Shown here one piece after another: positions 60,088 to 64,000 of a DNA stretch of 64,000 bases. The notes under the pieces were generated by a model, which saw nothing but the letters and a program-made list of their open reading frames with translations, did not search any database and was not told where the DNA came from. The stretch is from JAWKRB01 sp041389885 (GTDB taxonomy: Bacteria; Myxococcota_A; Polyangia; Polyangiales; Ga0077539), in assembly GCA_041389885.1 (NCBI GenBank), contig JAWKRB010000011.1, positions 62,001-126,000 of the forward strand. The letters are read 5' to 3'. Both the position numbers and the translations under genes were made by a program. How positions within the stretch are numbered: position 1 is the stretch's first letter; each line of letters begins with the position of its first letter.

Positions 60088-60977
60088 TGGCGCACCTCGA
60101 AGAAGAGCCCGGGGCGCCCCGACTCTTCGCCGACGAACCCGAGCACCGCGCCGGCCTCGAGCTCCTGCCCCACCTGCACGGTCGAGCGCCCGAGAGAGGC
60201 GCTCACGGAGTAGAAGTGGTCGCCGTGGTCGACGATCACGATGAGCCCGTAGGACCCGTAGCGGTCTGAGAACGCGACGCGGCCCGCGAAGACCGCGCGC
60301 ACGGGCGTGCCCGCGGGCGCGCTGATCTCGACGCCGGGGCCGTCGGCGCCGTCGCGCCACGCTCGTCGGACCTCGGCGCGACCCGCGACGGGGAAGAGCA
60401 GCCGCCCCGCGCTGGTGGCGAAGGTGTCGACCGCCGTCGCCGCGCCGGGCGCGCCGCCGTACACCGTCACCAGCGCAGACGTCCCGGACGTCGCGCTTGC
60501 CGCGACCATGCGCGCCCTCGCGGCGTCGGCGCGACGCGCCTGCGCAGCGAGCAGCAGCCCGTCGACGCGCGCGCGCTCGTCGGCCACGGCCAGCGCGCGC
60601 TCCCTCGCGCCGCGCAGCGCGCGCACGGTGTTGTCGACCACGCGGCGGAGCCGGGCGGCCCGCGCGGCGTGCTCGAGGAGCATCTCGGGGCCCCCGTGCG
60701 CGGCGAGCGCGTCGCCCTGCGCGAGGTGGTGGAGCCAGCGGATCTGCTCCTTCGCGCGCATGCGAATGGCCTCCTGCCGCGGGGTGAGCTCGGCGGACTC
60801 CTGCGCGAGGCGCTGCTGCTCGGCGCCGAGGCGCGCGAGCTCGGCGTCGAGGGAGGCGAGGCTCTCCACGGAGGCGCTCGCGCCCGAGACCTGCGCGCGC
60901 GAGCTGCCCGGCACGGCGGCGGCGCACGCGATCATCGCGACGCCCAACGCTCCGCGCCTCAGCGCCGCGAGGCTCAC
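60045..60977 (-). CDS. envC: EnvC-like murein hydrolase activator (degenerate M23/LytM)
   Basis: 310 residues with a signal peptide (ALGVAMIACAAAVPGSSRA), a coiled coil from ~35 to 150 (LDAELARLGAEQQRLAQESA) and a LytM domain (~195-305): PGVEISAPAGTPVRAVFAGR, YGLIVIVDHGDHFYSVSASL, then GLFFEVRHQGATLDPVPWL. The first metal-binding histidine of active M23 enzymes is missing (GPGVEI in its place), as in EnvC, which activates amidases rather than cutting peptidoglycan. It is the third gene of ftsE-ftsX-envC, the complex that couples ATP hydrolysis to septal cell-wall splitting. The GTG start overlaps the ftsX stop. Confidence 0.87.
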   Translation of the reverse strand: MSLAALRRGALGVAMIACAAAVPGSSRAQVSGASASVESLASLDAELARLGAEQQRLAQESAELTPRQEAIRMRAKEQIRWLHHLAQGDALAAHGGPEMLLEHAARAARLRRVVDNTVRALRGARERALAVADERARVDGLLLAAQARRADAARARMVAASATSGTSALVTVYGGAPGAATAVDTFATSAGRLLFPVAGRAEVRRAWRDGADGPGVEISAPAGTPVRAVFAGRVAFSDRYGSYGLIVIVDHGDHFYSVSASLGRSTVQVGQELEAGAVLGFVGEESGRPGLFFEVRHQGATLDPVPWLGL

Positions 60978-61834
60978 GAGCGCAGCCCCCGGCGGAGCGC
61001 CACGGCGCTCCCGACCACGCCGACGCCGCTGCCGCCGAACACGAAGGCCGCGAGGAGCCAGGCCGAGAGGAACACCGGCTGGATCCCGAGCACCGCGCCC
61101 AGCGAGGACTCGATGCTCGAGCGTGAGGCGAGAAAGATCACCCCGAGGAGGGCCAGCGCGAGCGTCGCGCCGAGGCCGCCGAGCAGCGCGCCCTCGAGGA
61201 GGAACGGCGCGCGCACGTACCGACGCGTCGCGCCGACGAGGCGCAGCACCTCGATCTCGCGGGTGCGCGCCGCGAGGCTCATGCGCACGGTGTTGCTCAC
61301 CACGGCGAAGACGCAGACGAGCACGGCGAGGGCCATGCCGACGGCGGCGGTGCGGCCTCCGCCGAGGAGCGATCGGAGGCGGTTGGTGAACCCGCGGTAG
61401 GTCTCGACCTCGGAGACCATCGGCAGCCGCCGCACGCGCTCGGACACCGCGGCCACGCGGGCCTCGCTCGCGGCGGCGGGGAGCAGCCGGAGCTCGATGG
61501 TGGCGGGGAAGAGCTCGACCGGAGCGCTCCCGAGCGTTCGGTCGCCCCGCGCCAGGGACGCGCGCGCTTCAGACGCCGTCACGTGCCTCGCCTCTTCGAC
61601 CTCAGGCAGCGACGCGAGCACGGCGCGCAGCGCGTCGACCTGGTCGGCCGGCGCCCCCTCGGCGAGGAACACCGTGACCCGCGCCGGGGCGCTCCAACGA
61701 CGGAGCATCGCGCCGGCGTTCTCGAGCACGAGCAGCGCGCCCGCGAGGCAGAACAGCGCGAGTGCGACGGTCGCGATCGAGAGCACCTGCGTGCCCATCT
61801 GCTGCTTCAGTCCACGAATCGCTCGGGCGAACAT
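60974..61834 (-). CDS. ftsX: cell division protein FtsX
   Basis: 286 residues with four membrane helices. TM1 lies at ~17-40 (VLSIATVALALFCLAGALLV). A periplasmic domain (~45-150) carries the small FtsX fold (RVTVFLAEGAPADQVDALRA, LPEVEEARHVTASEARASLA). TM2-TM4 form the FtsX/MacB permease module (VGMALAVLVCVFAVVSNTVR; RTREIEVLRLVGATRRYVRA). FtsX forms an ABC complex with FtsE and signals through EnvC to amidases at the septum. ATG 61834 has GGAG upstream and lies 29 bp after ftsE. Confidence 0.93.
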   Translation of the reverse strand: MFARAIRGLKQQMGTQVLSIATVALALFCLAGALLVLENAGAMLRRWSAPARVTVFLAEGAPADQVDALRAVLASLPEVEEARHVTASEARASLARGDRTLGSAPVELFPATIELRLLPAAASEARVAAVSERVRRLPMVSEVETYRGFTNRLRSLLGGGRTAAVGMALAVLVCVFAVVSNTVRMSLAARTREIEVLRLVGATRRYVRAPFLLEGALLGGLGATLALALLGVIFLASRSSIESSLGAVLGIQPVFLSAWLLAAFVFGGSGVGVVGSAVALRRGLRS

Positions 61835-61863
61835 CGTCGTCTCCAGGGAGGGTGGTGAGATCT

Positions 61864-62661
61864 TCAGTTGAGCGCGGGGGCGCGCTCGAGGGCGCCGCCG
61901 AGGCCCGAGAGCCCCTTGCTCGCCTCGATGCACCGCCCGCCGTCGAGCACGAGCAGGCGGCGCGGGGTCACCTCGAGCAGCGTGCGGTCGTGCGTCGCGA
62001 AGAGCACGGTGGTGCCCGCCTCGTGGATCTCCTCGAAGAGGCCGAGGATGTCGAGGGCGAGCACGGGGTCGAGGTTGCCCGTGGGCTCGTCGGCCAGAAT
62101 GATCGCGGGCTCGGTCACGATGGCGCGCGCGATCGAGACGCGCTGCTGCTCGCCGCCCGAGAGCACCGACACCGGGTCGTCGCCGCGCCCGTCGAGGCCC
62201 ACGCGCTCGAGCGCCACCGCCACGCGCGCGCGGATCACCCTGGGCGACAGCCCCATCACCTCGAGGGCCACCGCGACGTTCTCGTAGACGGTCCAGTAGG
62301 GCACGAGGCGAAAGTCTTGAAACACCACCCCGATGTTGCGCCGGAGGTGCGGGATGCTCTCGTCGGTGAGCCGCGCGATGTCCTTGCCGCAGAAGAGGAT
62401 CCGCCCCTCGTCGACGGTGTCGGCGCGGTAGATCAGCTTGAGCAGGGTGCTCTTGCCCGCGCCCGAGGGGCCGGTGATGAACACGAACTCTCCCCGCTCG
62501 ATGGTCACGTCGGCGTTGCGGAGCACGGGCGCGTCGGCGCGGAACACCTTCGTCACGTTCTCGACCACGAGGATCGGGCGGTGCGCCGCGGCGCGGTCGA
62601 AGTGCCCGTCGGGACGAAAATGCGGCTTGAATTTGTCGTTCGACACGCGGGAGCGGCCCAT
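61864..62661 (-). CDS. ftsE: cell division ATP-binding protein FtsE
   Basis: A 265-residue ABC ATPase: Walker A GPSGAGKST, Q-loop VVFQDFRLVPYWTVYENVA, signature LSGGEQQRVSIARA, Walker B IILADEPTGNLDP, and the switch His in LFATHDRTLLE. FtsE partners FtsX in the inner membrane at the division site. There is a ~30-residue N-terminal extension before ILVVENVTKVF, so the actual start may be downstream; ATG 62661 is the longest reading. First gene of ftsE-ftsX-envC. Confidence 0.94.
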   Translation of the reverse strand: MGRSRVSNDKFKPHFRPDGHFDRAAAHRPILVVENVTKVFRADAPVLRNADVTIERGEFVFITGPSGAGKSTLLKLIYRADTVDEGRILFCGKDIARLTDESIPHLRRNIGVVFQDFRLVPYWTVYENVAVALEVMGLSPRVIRARVAVALERVGLDGRGDDPVSVLSGGEQQRVSIARAIVTEPAIILADEPTGNLDPVLALDILGLFEEIHEAGTTVLFATHDRTLLEVTPRRLLVLDGGRCIEASKGLSGLGGALERAPALN

Positions 62662-62723
62662 ATCCGCCCACTACCCCGCCGCGGCGGAGAGCTCCAAGAA
62701 AGCGACACGCAAGGCGTGCGGCC

Positions 62724-63728
62724 TCACTCGCACTCTTCGAGGGTCACCCGCTCGGAGAGCTCGGCGGCGCTCCGGGTCTCGACGGTTCGGGTCTCGCGCC
62801 CGCGGCGGGCGTCGCCGGAGTAGCGCTCGACGGTGCGGGCGCCCGTGAGGTAGTTCGACGTGGTGCGGGTGCCGCGGTGATCCACGCGGTCCCAGGTGTG
62901 CAGGGCCTCGCCGACGAGCTGCATCCGCCCCGTCTCGGCGTCGAGGCCGAAGCTCAGGGCGCGCTCTCGGGCCTCGCGGTTGCCGCTGAGCTGGTCGACG
63001 TGGAGCACCCTCCGCCGAATCGAGAGCAGCGGCGTGCCCACCGCCCCGGCGACGGAGCCGTAGCACGACGAGCAGAGCAGAAAGCGCGTGCCCACGCCGA
63101 TGCGCGCGTACACGCCGTCGGCGCCCCGCTCGACCACAATGAGCGCGCGGTCGTGCTCGGCGTCGTCGGGGCGCTGCTGGCGGATCAGGATCGCCAGGTC
63201 GGGGCGGCGGTCGCCCGTGAGGTCGCCCTCGGCCTGCTGCTCGAGGACCCACCCACGCGGCACGAACGACGACACTCTCGGCCCCTCGGTGGCGAGGCCA
63301 CGGATGGCGTTGCTCGGCGCGGACTCGCGCTCGTCGCCGTCCTGCTCCTCGGCTTCGCGCTCCTCGGACCTCGCGCGCCGCTCGTCGCTGCGGCTCGGGC
63401 GCTCCTCCGCGCGGGCGCGGGGCGCCGCGGCCCTGGTCTGGGGCTCCGCGGCGCGGGCGCGCGTGCGGTCTGCGCGCCGCGAGGTCGTCGCGGGCGCGGG
63501 GGCCTCCCGGGCGCCCCTCGCGGTGCGCTCGCTCGCGGTCGCCGGCGCGCGCTCGTCGTTTCGAGCGCGGCCCCGGTCGCGGGCGCGGGAGCTGCGCGGC
63601 GCGTCGTCTTCGACGTCGTCGTCGGCGGGTCGGGTCGCGGCGCTTCTGCGGTTCTGCGCGAGGCCCGTGGCGGGGATCGCGAGGGAGAGACCGAGGGCGA
63701 GTCGAGCGAGGCGGGTGCGTGTGCTCAC
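62724..63728 (-). CDS. secreted protein with Arg/Ala/Glu-rich region and FG-GAP/VCBS-like C-terminal domain
   Basis: 334 residues. Signal peptide LARLALGLSLAIPATGLAQ; residues ~25-135 are low-complexity, very rich in Arg, Ala and Glu; then a folded domain (~145-334) starting RGWVLEQQAEGDLTGDRRPD, whose DLTGDRRPDLAILI pattern is that of FG-GAP/VCBS repeats, followed by FLLCSSCYGSVAGAVGTPLL and a long strand-rich end. The function is unknown, probably periplasmic or surface. GTG 63728 is supported by AGGAG seven bases upstream; upstream in-frame ATGs have no such site. It precedes ftsE on the same strand with 62 bp between. Confidence 0.75.
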   Translation of the reverse strand: MSTRTRLARLALGLSLAIPATGLAQNRRSAATRPADDDVEDDAPRSSRARDRGRARNDERAPATASERTARGAREAPAPATTSRRADRTRARAAEPQTRAAAPRARAEERPSRSDERRARSEEREAEEQDGDERESAPSNAIRGLATEGPRVSSFVPRGWVLEQQAEGDLTGDRRPDLAILIRQQRPDDAEHDRALIVVERGADGVYARIGVGTRFLLCSSCYGSVAGAVGTPLLSIRRRVLHVDQLSGNREARERALSFGLDAETGRMQLVGEALHTWDRVDHRGTRTTSNYLTGARTVERYSGDARRGRETRTVETRSAAELSERVTLEECE

Positions 63729-63981
63729 GAGAAACTCCTGCGTTCGCGAGGGGCGACGGTCGCCAGGCGAACGGTCGGGGACCGCGGCATCGCAGCACGG
63801 GCGAGCGCTTCGCCGCGAGGTTCTGTCACGCCCTCGCCGAAAACTGGCGCCGAGCGCTCGGGCTCTGACACCGGCGCGCTCGAAGCTCCGAATCCCTGGC
63901 CGAGGGGGTGACCTCGGCGGCGCGCGAGCGCGGGAGAGCTCCGGCGGGGAGCTCGACGCTTTCGTGGGAGACTCCGGGCCC
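63729..63981. other. 253-bp upstream region of the FG-GAP-like gene
   Basis: No gene was recognised, and there is no convincing -35/-10 pair or terminator. It separates the minus-strand gene ending at 62724 from a possible plus-strand start at 63982. Confidence 0.4.
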
Positions 63982-64000
63982 ATGTCGCTCCAGGTGTTCC
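63982..64000 (+). CDS. possible start of a plus-strand gene, cut by the window edge
   Basis: ATG at 63982 opens MSLQVF before the sequence ends; GGGAG lies about 12 bases upstream. Too short to identify; listed only because the divergent layout leaves room for a gene here. Confidence 0.25.

Overview
The window is very GC-rich chromosomal DNA from what looks like a myxobacterium (Myxococcota, probably the Polyangia/Sorangium-Sandaracinus side). The grounds are the codon bias, frequent GTG and TTG starts, many Sec lipoproteins of unknown function, Hanks-type Ser/Thr kinases with extracytoplasmic tails, two very large TPR proteins, an AgmX/PglI-type lipoprotein, and a motif close to the Myxococcus xanthus LexA box upstream of dnaE2. 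No rRNA, tRNA, CRISPR array, phage genes or transposase genes were seen. Most of the window is ordinary, densely packed chromosome with many 4-bp ATGA/GTGA overlaps.

Layout. 0-2.8 kb: tail of a flavin monooxygenase, an aldo/keto reductase behind a strong inverted repeat, and a TrmO-like tRNA methyltransferase. 2.8-10.6 kb: a TPR protein of about 36 repeats, the error-prone polymerase dnaE2 behind a LexA-like box, and a lipoprotein. 10.6-15.1 kb: acyl-CoA dehydrogenase, then pdxJ-acpS-nnrED with coupled start/stop overlaps, then an ECF sigma factor. 15.1-29 kb: ddl, a 3836-residue repeat protein and a class IV aminotransferase. 29-31.6 kb: M15 peptidase and larE facing rlmN. 31.6-32.7 kb: a 1.1-kb stretch without a credible gene, holding phased palindromes and an apparent inverted-repeat-bounded element. 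32.7-37.4 kb: envelope genes (yfgM-like and bamB-like pair, beta-barrel, ComEA-like, cyclophilin, DUF192). 37.5-41.5 kb: a cobA-hemD fusion (frame-disrupted), hemB, a small lipoprotein and a frame-disrupted cysteine desulfurase. 41.5-45.1 kb: receiver-histidine kinase, Ser/Thr kinase, a response regulator and an RRM RNA-binding protein. 45.3-51.4 kb: two lipoproteins, ssb, a GT39-type membrane transferase, msrB, a GT2 enzyme and a HiPIP. 51.5-57.9 kb: a kinase fused to a PstS-like sensor, a second AKR, a three-gene radical-SAM cassette and a histone-H1-like chimera. 57.9-64 kb: a CorC/HlyC membrane protein, a SecD-P1-like lipoprotein, ftsE-ftsX-envC and a repeat-rich secreted protein.

Coherent systems: pyridoxal phosphate, ACP and NAD(P)HX housekeeping (pdxJ-acpS-nnrED); tetrapyrrole synthesis (cobA/hemD-hemB); septal peptidoglycan hydrolysis (ftsE-ftsX-envC); outer-membrane assembly and secretion quality control (yfgM-bamB). 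Several places show clustered, mostly mutually compensating single- and two-base indels (26.4-26.8 kb, 37.8-38.1 kb, 40.88 kb) and one place shows two convergent genes joined without stop codons at a GCC run (44.8 kb). I read these mainly as likely long-read assembly errors, but they would mislead any automatic annotation. The best candidates for new biology are the palindromic non-coding block at 31.7-32.3 kb, the radical-SAM cassette at 54.7-56.9 kb and the kinase-PstS fusion.
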